Source of the DNA: an uncultured Collinsella sp. | GTDB lineage: Bacteria; Actinomycetota; Coriobacteriia; Coriobacteriales; Coriobacteriaceae | DNA length: 64,000 nt | Assembly (NCBI GenBank): GCA_958443265.1 | Contig: CAUCKA010000007.1 | Location: 1-64,000 of the forward strand | Direction of reading: 5' to 3' | Shown here: positions 48,846-57,916 of the stretch, one piece after another | How the letters are laid out: the number at the start of each line of letters is the position of its first letter | Numbering within the stretch: the first letter of the stretch is position 1 | Position numbers and translations under genes: made by a program | Notes under the pieces: model-generated | Database searches by the model: none | Told to the model about the DNA's origin: nothing | What the model saw: the letters and a program-made list of their open reading frames with translations, nothing else

Positions 48846-51494
48846 ATGGTGAAAAAGTCACCGGAAAACACTACTCCCGCAATTGTGGACAACGTAGAGG
48901 CGCTTGAGGCTAAGCTCGCTCAGATGCGAGAGGCCCAGGCGCTTTTTGCTACGTACACGCAGGAGCAGGTCGACAAGATCTTCTATGAGGCCGCCATGGC
49001 CGCCAACAAGGCTCGTATCCCGTTGGCGAAGATGGCCATCGAGGAGACCGGCCGCGGCGTTCTTGAGGACAAGGTCATCAAGAACCACTACGCCGCAGAG
49101 TACATCTACAACGCTTACAAGAACACCAAGACCTGTGGTGTCCTGGAGCGCGACGAGGCCTACGGCATCACCAAGATCGCCGAGCCCATCGGCATCGTGG
49201 GCGCCGTCATCCCGACGACCAACCCCACCTCCACTGCGATCTTCAAGACGCTGATCAGCCTGAAGACCCGCAACGGCATCATCATCTCCCCGCACCCGGC
49301 AGCCGCCAAGTGCACCATCGCCGCCGCCAAGCTCGTGCTCGACGCCGCCGTCAAGGCCGGCGCCCCCGAGGGCATCATCGGCTGGGTCGATGTCCCCTCC
49401 ATCGAGCTGACCAACATGGTCATGCGCGACGTCGACATCATCCTCGCCACCGGTGGCCCGGGCATGGTCAAGGCCGCCTACTCCTCGGGCAAGCCCGCCC
49501 TGGGCGTTGGCGCCGGTAACACCCCGGTCATCATCGACGACACCGCCGACGTGCTGCTCGCCGTCAACTCCATCATCCACTCCAAGACCTTCGACAACGG
49601 CATGATCTGCGCTTCCGAGCAGTCCGTGACCGTCATCGACACCATCTATGACCAGGTTAAGGCCGAGTTCCAGAAGCGCGGCTGCTACTTCGTCAAGCAG
49701 GGTGCCGAGATGGAGGCCCTGCGTGCCGCCATGTTCAAGAACGGCGCTCTCGACCACCGCATCCCCGGCATGGCTGCCGCCAAGATCGCCGAGCTCGCAG
49801 GCATCGAGGTTCCCGCCAAGACCAAGATCCTGATCGCCGAGGTCACCTCCACCGACCCCGCCAAGGAGGAGTTCTCCCACGAGAAGCTCTCCCCGGTCCT
49901 GGCCATGTACCACGCCAAGGACTTCCAGGAGGCCGTCGACAAGGCCGAGCACCTGGTGCTCGCCGGTGGCCCGGGCCACACCGCCTCTCTGTACGTGCAC
50001 CCCGCCCAGGCCGAGAAGATCAGCCTGTTCGAGCACGTCATGAAGGCCTGCCGTATCGTCATCAATACCCCGTCCTCGCACGGCGGCATCGGTGACCTGT
50101 ACAACTTTGGCATGAAGCCGTCTCTGACCCTGGGCTGCGGCTCCTGGGGCGGCAACTCCGTCTCCGAGAACGTTGGGGTGAAGCACTTGATCAACGTTAA
50201 GACTGTGGCCGAGCGCCGTGAGAACATGCTGTGGTTCCGCGCTCCCGAGAAGGTCTACTTCAAGAAGGGTTCCACGCCCGTCGCCCTCGACGAGCTGGGC
50301 AACGTCATGGGCAAGAAGCGCGCCTTCATCGTCACCGACCAGTTCCTCTTCAAGAATGGCAACACCCGCGCCATCGAGGCCAAGCTCGACGAGATGGGCA
50401 TCGCCCACGACTGCTTCTACGACGTCGAGCCCGATCCGTCGCTGCAGTGCGCACGTCGCGGCGCCAAGCAGATGGCTCTCTTTGAGCCGGACGTCATCAT
50501 CGCCGTCGGCGGTGGCTCCGCTATGGACGCCGGCAAGATCATGTGGATGATGTACGAGCACCCCGAGTGCAAGTTTGAGGACATGGCCATGGACTTCATG
50601 GACATCCGCAAGCGTATCTTCACCTTCCCCGAGATGGGCAAGAAGGCCTACTTCGTCGCCGTCCCGACCTCTTCGGGTACCGGCTCCGAGTGCACGCCGT
50701 TCGCCATCATCACCGACAAGGAGACCGGCATCAAGTGGCCGCTCGCCGACTACGCGCTGCTCCCCAACATGGCTATCGTCGACGCCGACAACTGCATGAC
50801 CGCCCCGCGCGGCCTGACCGCTGCCTCCGGCATCGACGTCATGACCCACGCCATCGAGTCCTACGTCTCCATCATGGCTTCCGACTACACCAAGGGCCTC
50901 TCCGAGCGCGCTGCTAAGCTCGTCTTCGAGAACCTGCCCTCCAGCTTCACGAACGGCGCCAAGGACCCGCACGCCCGCGAGGAGATGCACAACGCCTCCT
51001 GCATGGCCGGCATGGCCTTCGCCAACGCCTTCCTGGGCCTCAACCACTCCATGGCTCACAAGCTCGGCGCCTTCCATCACCTGCCCCACGGCCTCGCCAA
51101 CGCCGTCATCCTGACCCGCGTTATGCGCTACAACGCCGCCGAGGCTCCCGTCAAGATGGGCACGTTCTCCCAGTATCCTTACCCCAACGCGCTGCACAAC
51201 TACGCCGAGATGGCCAAGTACTGCGGCATCGAGGGCAAGGACGACAAGGAGGTCTTCGAGAACTTCATCACGAAGCTCGAGGAGCTCAAGGACTTCATCG
51301 GTGTCAAGAAGACCATCGCCGACTACGGTGTTGACGAGCAGTACTTCCTCGACACCCTCGACGAGATGACCGAGCAGGCATTCAACGACCAGTGCACCGG
51401 CGCTAACCCGCGCTACCCGCTCATGAGCGAGATCAAGGAGCTCTACCTGGACGCCTACTACGGCCGCGAGCCTCAGGACTACGCCGTCTGCTAG
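48846..51494 (+). CDS. adhE: Bifunctional acetaldehyde-CoA/alcohol dehydrogenase AdhE
   Basis: AdhE reduces acetyl-CoA to acetaldehyde and then ethanol, regenerating NAD in fermentation. The 882-residue protein has an N-terminal aldehyde dehydrogenase half with the catalytic Cys255 (GMICASEQ), and a C-terminal iron-dependent alcohol dehydrogenase half with GGGSAMDAGK, VPTSSGTGSE, DVMTHAIESY and HSMAHKLGAFHHLPHG iron ligands. AAGGAGA is five bases upstream of the ATG. Codons are strongly biased to C/G-ending forms, as in highly expressed genes. It fits an anaerobic fermenter. Confidence 0.98.
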   Translation: MVKKSPENTTPAIVDNVEALEAKLAQMREAQALFATYTQEQVDKIFYEAAMAANKARIPLAKMAIEETGRGVLEDKVIKNHYAAEYIYNAYKNTKTCGVLERDEAYGITKIAEPIGIVGAVIPTTNPTSTAIFKTLISLKTRNGIIISPHPAAAKCTIAAAKLVLDAAVKAGAPEGIIGWVDVPSIELTNMVMRDVDIILATGGPGMVKAAYSSGKPALGVGAGNTPVIIDDTADVLLAVNSIIHSKTFDNGMICASEQSVTVIDTIYDQVKAEFQKRGCYFVKQGAEMEALRAAMFKNGALDHRIPGMAAAKIAELAGIEVPAKTKILIAEVTSTDPAKEEFSHEKLSPVLAMYHAKDFQEAVDKAEHLVLAGGPGHTASLYVHPAQAEKISLFEHVMKACRIVINTPSSHGGIGDLYNFGMKPSLTLGCGSWGGNSVSENVGVKHLINVKTVAERRENMLWFRAPEKVYFKKGSTPVALDELGNVMGKKRAFIVTDQFLFKNGNTRAIEAKLDEMGIAHDCFYDVEPDPSLQCARRGAKQMALFEPDVIIAVGGGSAMDAGKIMWMMYEHPECKFEDMAMDFMDIRKRIFTFPEMGKKAYFVAVPTSSGTGSECTPFAIITDKETGIKWPLADYALLPNMAIVDADNCMTAPRGLTAASGIDVMTHAIESYVSIMASDYTKGLSERAAKLVFENLPSSFTNGAKDPHAREEMHNASCMAGMAFANAFLGLNHSMAHKLGAFHHLPHGLANAVILTRVMRYNAAEAPVKMGTFSQYPYPNALHNYAEMAKYCGIEGKDDKEVFENFITKLEELKDFIGVKKTIADYGVDEQYFLDTLDEMTEQAFNDQCTGANPRYPLMSEIKELYLDAYYGREPQDYAVC

Positions 51495-51511
51495 TTTTAG
51501 CACGGTTTTTA

Positions 51512-51550
51512 ACGGCGGGGGTGCACGGGTGTTTCACACACCCCCGCCGT
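51512..51550 (+). terminator. Stem-loop after adhE
   Basis: ACGGCGGGGGTG (51512-51523) pairs with CACCCCCGCCGT (51539-51550), a strong GC stem. No U run follows, so read-through into the next gene 33 bp away is likely. Confidence 0.55.
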
Positions 51551-51582
51551 CGCTTCTATCGCATCGTTGAAAGGATGCAACC

Positions 51583-52347
51583 ATGCTGCTACCCGATTCC
51601 AAGACCGAGCTCGTCCGCCGTGGCAACAAGGTCGTTTACGACCTGGGCGACAAGATTGTCAAGGTCTTTAACGAGACCAAGCCTGTCTCCGACGTGTTCA
51701 ACGAGGCTTTGAATCTTGCCCGCATCAATGAGTGCGGCATCCGCAGCCCCAAGGCTCTCGAGGTTTCCCAGCTCGAGAACGCCAACGGCTGGGCGCTCGT
51801 GACCGAGAAGGTTCCGGGCACCACCCTTGCCGAGAAGATGACTGCCGAGCCCCAGCGCTTTGGTGAGTATCTCGAGATGTTCGTCGACCTCCAAATCGAG
51901 ATCCACGGCTACACCTCCCCGCTGCTCAACCGTCAGCGCGACAAGTTCGCCCGCATGATCGACAGCCTTGATCAGCTCAATGCCACCACGCGCTACAACC
52001 TTCAGGAGCGTCTGGACGGCATGACCAAGGAGTTCAAGGTCTGCCACGGCGACTTCAACCCCTCCAACGTCATCGTCGGCGACGACGGCCAGCTCTATGT
52101 GTGCGACTGGGCACACGCCACCCAGGGCTCCCCTGCTGCCGACGTTGCCACCACCTACCTGCTCTTCGCCCTCAACAGCAAGGATCAGGCCGAGGCCTAC
52201 CTGGAGCTCTACTGCGACCGCGCCGACATGCCCATGCAGGTCGTGCGCCAGTGGACGAGCATCGTCGCCGCTTCCGAGCTCGCTCGTAAGCGCAACGTGA
52301 ACGATGAGTTCCTGAAGAACTGGATCGACGTCGTCGATTATCAGTAA
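51583..52347 (+). CDS. Phosphotransferase family (APH/choline kinase fold) protein
   Basis: The 254-residue protein has a protein-kinase-like phosphotransferase fold. The catalytic loop HGDFNPSNVIV is at 155-165, a metal-binding Asp175 in CDWAH replaces the usual DW/DF position, and an N-terminal lobe has a lysine-bearing strand (KIVKVFNE) and an EKVPGTTLAEKM hinge. Substrates of such proteins range from antibiotics to sugars and choline; nothing here points to one, and resistance should not be assumed. The ATG follows GAAAGGATG closely. It is 88 bp after adhE on the same strand and shares its codon bias. Confidence 0.75.
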   Translation: MLLPDSKTELVRRGNKVVYDLGDKIVKVFNETKPVSDVFNEALNLARINECGIRSPKALEVSQLENANGWALVTEKVPGTTLAEKMTAEPQRFGEYLEMFVDLQIEIHGYTSPLLNRQRDKFARMIDSLDQLNATTRYNLQERLDGMTKEFKVCHGDFNPSNVIVGDDGQLYVCDWAHATQGSPAADVATTYLLFALNSKDQAEAYLELYCDRADMPMQVVRQWTSIVAASELARKRNVNDEFLKNWIDVVDYQ

Positions 52348-52382
52348 TATCTGAGCGATTTATTTCGCATCGGAGGCACAAG

Positions 52383-52416
52383 AAAACCCCGCAGCTCATA
52401 TGGGCTGTGGGGTTTT
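52383..52416 (+). terminator. Terminator of the phosphotransferase gene
   Basis: AAAACCCC-GCAGC pairs with GCTG-TGGGGTTTT around a short loop, followed by TTTTCC. It is symmetrical and could work on both strands, protecting the convergent proS side too. Confidence 0.88.
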
Positions 52417-52451
52417 CCTTTACCCATCGAGTTTATTCACGCAACAAAATA

Positions 52452-52492
52452 GACTGCTCCGCATCTCTTCCTAAGAGAGATACGGAGCAGTC
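52452..52492 (-). terminator. Terminator of proS
   Basis: GACTGCTCCG-x-ATCTCT pairs with AGAGAT-x-CGGAGCAGTC around a 7-nt loop. On the minus strand it is followed by TATTTTG. It lies about 32 bp past the proS stop. Confidence 0.85.
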
Positions 52493-52523
52493 CCGCAATT
52501 ACATCTAATAGCAGAAACGTCGA

Positions 52524-54245
52524 TTAACGGCGGGCCGCCTTAACAAGCTCGGCAACCTTGGCGACGATCTCGTCAATCGCCACGTCCTCGCGCTCGCCCG
52601 TGGCACGGTCCTTGAGCTCAACGGTGCCATTCTTAAGGCCACGCTTGCCAAGCACCACCTGATACGGGAATCCCATAAGGTCGTTATCGGCAAACTTAAA
52701 GCCGGGACGCTCGTCACGGTCGTCGACGACGACCTCGATACCCTCGGCGCACAAGCCCTCGACGATTTGGTCGCAGACGGTTGCGCACTCCTCCTTCTTG
52801 GGATCGAGCGGAATCACCGCGACCTCGTACGGGGCAACGGAAACCGGCCAGACGATACCGTGCTCGTCGTTGTGCTGCTCCACGACGGCAGCAAGCGAGC
52901 GGGACACGCCCACGCCGTAGCAACCCATGATAAGCGGCTTCTCCTTGCCGTCCTCGTCCATAAAGGTGGCGCCCATGGCCTCGGAATACTTGGTACCCAG
53001 CTGGAAGACCTGCGAGACCTCGATGCCGCGAGCAGCAGAGAGCGGCTTGCCGCAGTGCGGGCAGGGATCGCCGGCAACGACGGTGACCAGATCTGCCCAC
53101 TCATCGACGGTAAAGTCGCGCTCGGGGCAGGCACCGGTAAAGTGATAATCGACCTCGTTGGCACCGCAGGCCCACTGCTTGGACTCGCGCAGGCTCTCGT
53201 CGCACACCAGACGGATGCCCTCGGGCAAGTTAACCGGTCCGATAAAGCCCTTGTGCAGACCGTAGGTCTGGAGCTCCTCGTCCGTCATCATGCGATAACC
53301 CTTGCCAAAGACATGCTCGGCCTTGCAGTCGTTGAGCTCATGGTCGCCCGGGACGATGGCCACGACGGGCTTGCCCTCGGCATCGATGAGCGCCAGGGAC
53401 TTGCGCGTACCGTTCTCGGGGAATCCAAAGAACTTAGCAACGGCCTCAATGGTGCCCATGCCCGGAGTCTCGACCTTGGTAAGCGTACCGTCACCGGGAC
53501 CCTCAGTCACGACGACCTTGGTGCTTGCAGCCTCATCATCGGCGGCAAAACCGCAGTCATCGCAATAGACGAGAGAAGCCTCGCCGGCGTCGGCCAAAGC
53601 CATGTACTCGACGGAGGTATCGCCACCGATCTCGCCGGAGTCGGCAACGACGGGCAAGGCCTTGATGTAGCAGCGCTCGCAAATGTTAGCGTAGGCCTGC
53701 TTCATCTTGTCATACTCCTCCTGCAAGCTCTCCTGCGTGGCGGAGAAGCTGTAGGCATCCTTCATGATGAACTCGCGACCGCGCATCAGGCCAAAACGGG
53801 GACGGAACTCGTCGCGGAACTTATCCTGGATGTGATAGAGGTTCACTGGCAGCTGCTTATAGGAGCGCAGCTCGTTGCGCACCAGGGCCGTGACGGTCTC
53901 CTCGTGCGTGGGGCCCAGCACGAACTCGCGACCATGACGGTCGTCAAAGCGCACAAGCTCCTTGCCATAGGCATCGATACGGCCGGACTCACGCCACAAC
54001 TCGGCATCGACCATGATAGGCATCATAAGCTCCTGGGCGCCGGCGGCGTCCATCTCGTCGCGCACGATGTTCTCAATCTTGCGAATCGAGCGCCATGCGA
54101 GCGGCAGGTAGGAATACAGACCGGCGGCCTCCTTGCGGATCATGCCGGCACGGAGCAGCAGGCGGTGGCTGGCGAGCTCAGCGTCCGCCGGATCCTCTTT
54201 AAGCGTCGGCGCATAGAGCTTAGACATATACATTGCTCGGGTCAT
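52524..54245 (-). CDS. proS: Prolyl-tRNA synthetase, bacterial type
   Basis: ProS charges tRNA-Pro. The 573-residue protein has motif 1 (LPLAWRSIRKIENIVRDEMDAAGAQE), motif 2 (FRDEFRPRFGLMRGREFIMKDAYSF), an inserted editing-type domain between motifs 2 and 3, motif 3 (GCYGVGVSRSLAA) and an anticodon-binding domain. The ATG at 54245 follows GAGGAG by six bases, directly after the ispG stop. Confidence 0.97.
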   Translation of the reverse strand: MTRAMYMSKLYAPTLKEDPADAELASHRLLLRAGMIRKEAAGLYSYLPLAWRSIRKIENIVRDEMDAAGAQELMMPIMVDAELWRESGRIDAYGKELVRFDDRHGREFVLGPTHEETVTALVRNELRSYKQLPVNLYHIQDKFRDEFRPRFGLMRGREFIMKDAYSFSATQESLQEEYDKMKQAYANICERCYIKALPVVADSGEIGGDTSVEYMALADAGEASLVYCDDCGFAADDEAASTKVVVTEGPGDGTLTKVETPGMGTIEAVAKFFGFPENGTRKSLALIDAEGKPVVAIVPGDHELNDCKAEHVFGKGYRMMTDEELQTYGLHKGFIGPVNLPEGIRLVCDESLRESKQWACGANEVDYHFTGACPERDFTVDEWADLVTVVAGDPCPHCGKPLSAARGIEVSQVFQLGTKYSEAMGATFMDEDGKEKPLIMGCYGVGVSRSLAAVVEQHNDEHGIVWPVSVAPYEVAVIPLDPKKEECATVCDQIVEGLCAEGIEVVVDDRDERPGFKFADNDLMGFPYQVVLGKRGLKNGTVELKDRATGEREDVAIDEIVAKVAELVKAARR

Positions 54246-55328
54246 TTATTTCTCCTCAATAAGCTTGTCGACCTCTGCCATAAGCGCGTCGACAATTTGG
54301 TCCTCAGCTACTTTACCAATGATCTGGCCATGCGAAAAGAGCAAGGCCTGACCACGTCCGCAAGCAACGCCCAGGTCGGCATCAGAAGCCTCACCGGGGC
54401 CATTAACGGCACATCCCATGACGGCAATCGAAAGCGGCGCGGAATAGTTCTTAAGCCGCTCGGTGACCTCCTCGGCGATGGGAATGAGGTTAACCTGGCA
54501 GCGGGCGCACGTGGGGCACGAGACAATCTCGGGACCACGGCGACGCAGGCCCAGCGACTGTAGAATTCCCCAGGCGACCGGCGGCTCCTCAACCGGATCG
54601 GCCGTGAGCGACACACGCATGGTGTCGCCGATGCCTTCGGAAAGCAAGATACCCAAGCCTACAGAGCTCTTGATGGTGCCCTGAAGCTTGGTCCCCGCCT
54701 CCGTCACGCCCAGGTGAAGCGGAACGTGGGGAATCTCACGTGACAGGGCTCGATAGGTATCGAGCGTCGTTTGCACGCTATGGGCCTTGGCCGAAAGCAC
54801 AATGCTCGTAAAGCCGCGATCCTCAAAGTGCTTGACGAAGCGCTCGCTCGACATCACGAGCTTTTCGGGCTGCGTGAGGTCGTCGCGCTCGGCAATATCT
54901 TGCTCAAGCGAGCCCGCGTTCACGCCAATGCGAATCGCACAGCCCGCGGCACCCGCAGCATCGATCACCGCGTCAACCTTGGCCCAATCGCCGATATTGC
55001 CGGGATTGATGCGCAGCTTGGCGGCACCGGCCTCAACGGCACCAATGGCGAGCTTATGGTTAAAGTGGATATCGGCGACAATCGGCACCGGAGACTCGGC
55101 ACAGATGGTGCGGAAGCCCTCAAGCGCGGCCTCGGAGGGCACGCTCACGCGCACGATATCGCAGCCAGCCTGCGCCAACGCGCACACTTGCGCAAGCGTT
55201 GCCTGGGCATCAGCGGTATCGGTGCAGGTCATAGATTGGACCACCACCGGCGCGCCGCCACCGATCTGCACGCCGCCCACATGCACGGAGCGCGTCAGCT
55301 CGCGAGGCAAAGGATGGGATAAAGACAA
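54246..55328 (-). CDS. ispG: 4-hydroxy-3-methylbut-2-enyl diphosphate synthase IspG
   Basis: IspG is the 4Fe-4S enzyme of the MEP isoprenoid pathway after IspF. The 360-residue protein has the barrel start (VQSMTCTDTAD), HFNHKLAIGAVEAGAAKLRINPGNIG, the cluster cysteines in SCPTCARCQ and the later E-containing NGPGEASDADLGVACG. I set the start at a TTG at 55328, eight bases after AGGGGAG; the frame extends to 55415 but that part overlaps rseP and is not homologous. dxr of the same pathway is two genes upstream. Confidence 0.93.
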   Translation of the reverse strand: MSLSHPLPRELTRSVHVGGVQIGGGAPVVVQSMTCTDTADAQATLAQVCALAQAGCDIVRVSVPSEAALEGFRTICAESPVPIVADIHFNHKLAIGAVEAGAAKLRINPGNIGDWAKVDAVIDAAGAAGCAIRIGVNAGSLEQDIAERDDLTQPEKLVMSSERFVKHFEDRGFTSIVLSAKAHSVQTTLDTYRALSREIPHVPLHLGVTEAGTKLQGTIKSSVGLGILLSEGIGDTMRVSLTADPVEEPPVAWGILQSLGLRRRGPEIVSCPTCARCQVNLIPIAEEVTERLKNYSAPLSIAVMGCAVNGPGEASDADLGVACGRGQALLFSHGQIIGKVAEDQIVDALMAEVDKLIEEK

Positions 55329-55341
55329 TCCAAACACTCCC

Positions 55342-56703
55342 CTACAGAATAAATCGAAGGATGTCGGAACGAAGCATATAGACAAACAGCAGCGCAAAGA
55401 GCGCGATGCCCACATAGCTCACAATCGTCTGGACCTTGAGCGGAAGCTCGCGGCCCGCAATCTTCTGAATGATCTCGATGACTAGCTTGCCGCCATCGAG
55501 TGGCGGGATGGGCAGCAGGTTCATAAAGCCAAGCGAGAACGAAATGAGGGCGGCAAACGAAAGGAACGCGGCAGGGCCGGCAGCAGCAGCCTGTGAGGAC
55601 ATAACGCTAATACCCACGATCGAAGAGGACTGATCGAGAATCTCCATCGTATGCTGCGGCTGGAGCAGGCGCATCACGCCCTCCGCTGTCTGCACGACAT
55701 AGGAGAACGACAGGCGAGCCGACGTGATGGGGTCTAAACGGACCACCTGCGTAGAGGCATACACACCTAGGCGCTCGTCCTCTTTGAGCGCAACCGTGGT
55801 CGAATGCTGCTTGCCGTCACGCTCGTACTCGATGGCGATATCGTCCTTACCGGCAGCCTTGCCGATGGCATCGTAAACGTCAATCCAGGTAGAGCACGAT
55901 ACTCCGTCGACCGAAAGAATCGCGTCGCCGCCCTCGATTCCCGCCGAGGCGGCAATCGAGCCTTCGTCAACCTGGCCAATCACATTGGTATCCACCGGCA
56001 CGGTGACACCTGCGATGGAATAGATGCTCATAAGGAGCAAAAAACCCGTCAGGATATTGACGATAATCCCCGCGAGCAGCATAAAGGCGCGCTTGAGAAA
56101 GCCTTGGCCAAGATAGGTGTGCGAACGCTCTTGTGCAAGGAACTCGGCCTCGCCGCACGGCAGCTCCCACACATCGCCCTCGGCAGTTGAATGTTCGCGA
56201 TCGAAACGGCGGCCGTCAAAGGTGGTGTAACCCGCCGCATCTCGCGGCAACGTCTGATATTTGGTGGGATAGTAGCTCGGCGAGGGCTTCTCCCCTTCCT
56301 CATACCAGGGCGCGATGGAGCCCCAGCCCAGCAAAAGGGCGCATGCCTCGAGCACATCCTCCTCGGAAAGCTCGAGCTCGACAGCAAGGTCGGCCACGGT
56401 CACGCGACCATGACGATAGATAGCCGCGAGCACGCGATCGGCGCACGAGACGTCGGTCGGATCCATGCCGCAAATGGCAGCATAGCCACCCAGCAGCAGC
56501 GGCGTCACGCCAAACTTGGTTCCAATGCGACGCGATGTGTGATGGATATCAAAGCGGCACGGCAGGCCCAAGAAGAACTCAGTCACCCGGACGCCGCAGG
56601 CACGCGCCGCCAAAAAGTGGCCGCCCTCGTGCAAAAACACGAGGACGGAAAGCATCAACAGGCCCCAAAAGACCGATGAGAGAACGCTCAGAACAGTATC
56701 CAT
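55342..56703 (-). CDS. rseP: Site-2 protease RseP/RasP with a winged-helix-like insertion
   Basis: RseP cleaves membrane proteins such as anti-sigma factors. The 453-residue protein has HEGGH (25-29) in the first helix, one PDZ domain (about 235-310) and the second catalytic motif NLLPIPPLDGGKL near the end. Between LLLGGYAAICGM and the helix FMLLAGIIVNILTG lie about 115 extra residues (about 81-196). The first half (RVLAAIYRHGRVTVADLAVELELSEEDVLEACALLL) resembles a winged helix. The usual family is near 350-430. The ATG at 56703 is chosen; a TTG five codons earlier abuts AAGGA. Confidence 0.88.
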   Translation of the reverse strand: MDTVLSVLSSVFWGLLMLSVLVFLHEGGHFLAARACGVRVTEFFLGLPCRFDIHHTSRRIGTKFGVTPLLLGGYAAICGMDPTDVSCADRVLAAIYRHGRVTVADLAVELELSEEDVLEACALLLGWGSIAPWYEEGEKPSPSYYPTKYQTLPRDAAGYTTFDGRRFDREHSTAEGDVWELPCGEAEFLAQERSHTYLGQGFLKRAFMLLAGIIVNILTGFLLLMSIYSIAGVTVPVDTNVIGQVDEGSIAASAGIEGGDAILSVDGVSCSTWIDVYDAIGKAAGKDDIAIEYERDGKQHSTTVALKEDERLGVYASTQVVRLDPITSARLSFSYVVQTAEGVMRLLQPQHTMEILDQSSSIVGISVMSSQAAAAGPAAFLSFAALISFSLGFMNLLPIPPLDGGKLVIEIIQKIAGRELPLKVQTIVSYVGIALFALLFVYMLRSDILRFIL

Positions 56704-56728
56704 AAAACGAAAAAGCAATCCTTATGGG

Positions 56729-57916
56729 TTAGGAACGGGTTGCGGCGAGCACCTGCGCAGCTTTTTCACGCGCCCACGAATCGATGTCGCGAAGCTGCTC
56801 AAACGAATCGATCGCCTGCATATCGTGGGCATCCATGCAGGATTCCACAATGCGATCGATATCGGTAAAGCTGCAGCCATCGTGCAGGAAGGCATCGACG
56901 GCGACCTCGTTGGCGGCATTGAGCACGCACGGCATGGTGCCACCCGTCTTGCCGGCGCGTTCGGCCAGTGCCAGACAGCGGAAGGTATCCATGTCGGCAG
57001 CATCAAACGTGAGCTGCCCCAGCTCGCGAAAATCGATACGAGGCGCCGGGGTATCCCAACGCTCGGGATACGAGAACGCGAACTGGATGGGAATACGCAT
57101 GTCGGATGCACCGAGATGCGCCATCACGGAGCCGTCGGCGAACTCGACCATAGAGTGAATCTTGGACTGACGCTGCACGACCACGTTAATGAAATCGAGG
57201 TCGCAGTTAAACAGATGCATGGCCTCAATGCGCTCCAGGCCCTTGTTCATGAGGGTGGCGGAGTCGATGGTGATCTTGGCACCCATGGCCCACGTGGGAT
57301 GTGCGAGGGCATCGGCACGCGTCACGCGGTCGAGCTCGCCGCGCGTACGGCCAAAGAACGGACCGCCCGAGCAGGTGAGCCAAATACAATGAGCCTCGCG
57401 CGGGTTCTCCCCCAGATAGCACTGGAAGATGGCAGAGTGCTCAGAGTCGACTGGAATAAGCTGGCCCGGTTGCGCCAACGGCATAAGCAAGTCGCCACCG
57501 ACGACGAGGGACTCCTTGTTGGCAAGGGCAAGACGCTTATTCGAGGTCAAGGCCGCATGGCTCGCCTCGAGACCGGCGGCGCCCACAATAGCGACAAGCA
57601 CGCAGTCGACATCATCGCGACGTGCGAGCTCGCAAACCGCTTGCGCGCCAACGCCGAGCTTCGTTCCCTCGGGCAACTCCTGCAGCACGGCGTCATCGCC
57701 ATGAGCGACATCGGCCACGGCAACCGCCGAAACCGAGAACTCGCGGGCAGCGGCAACGAGCTCCGAGGTGCTGGAATTAACGGACAGCGCCGTCACCTGC
57801 AGGCGATCGGCATGCTGACGGCACACATCGAGTGCCTGGGTGCCGATAGAGCCCGTACAACCCAGGATGGCAACACGGAGGCGTCCATCGGGGCCATACG
57901 TCGTCTGGAATGACAT
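56729..57916 (-). CDS. dxr: 1-deoxy-D-xylulose 5-phosphate reductoisomerase
   Basis: Dxr makes MEP, the committed step of the MEP pathway. The 395-residue protein has the NADPH motif AILGCTGSIGTQALDV, NKESLVVGG, PVDSEHSAIFQ, the flexible TCSGGPF loop and MGAKITIDSATLMNKGLE. The ATG overlaps the cdsA stop (TAATG). It sits in the frequent uppS-cdsA-dxr-rseP-ispG-proS order. Confidence 0.97.
   Translation of the reverse strand: MSFQTTYGPDGRLRVAILGCTGSIGTQALDVCRQHADRLQVTALSVNSSTSELVAAAREFSVSAVAVADVAHGDDAVLQELPEGTKLGVGAQAVCELARRDDVDCVLVAIVGAAGLEASHAALTSNKRLALANKESLVVGGDLLMPLAQPGQLIPVDSEHSAIFQCYLGENPREAHCIWLTCSGGPFFGRTRGELDRVTRADALAHPTWAMGAKITIDSATLMNKGLERIEAMHLFNCDLDFINVVVQRQSKIHSMVEFADGSVMAHLGASDMRIPIQFAFSYPERWDTPAPRIDFRELGQLTFDAADMDTFRCLALAERAGKTGGTMPCVLNAANEVAVDAFLHDGCSFTDIDRIVESCMDAHDMQAIDSFEQLRDIDSWAREKAAQVLAATRS

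Noticed and set aside
48338..48892. A 184-residue minus-strand ORF as an intact transposase
   Set aside because: Only the middle part resembles a Y1 transposase, and the HUH site and N-terminal half are absent. The ends run into the rpmB terminator and the adhE start.
48858..51503. An 881-codon open frame opposite adhE
   Set aside because: It mirrors adhE frame for frame and has Val/Leu/Gly/Asp-rich sequence without any domain; a compositional shadow.
51583..52347. Aminoglycoside resistance gene
   Set aside because: The fold is shared by many kinases. There is no mobile context, its codon use matches the neighbouring adhE, and no subfamily-specific motif is recognisable.
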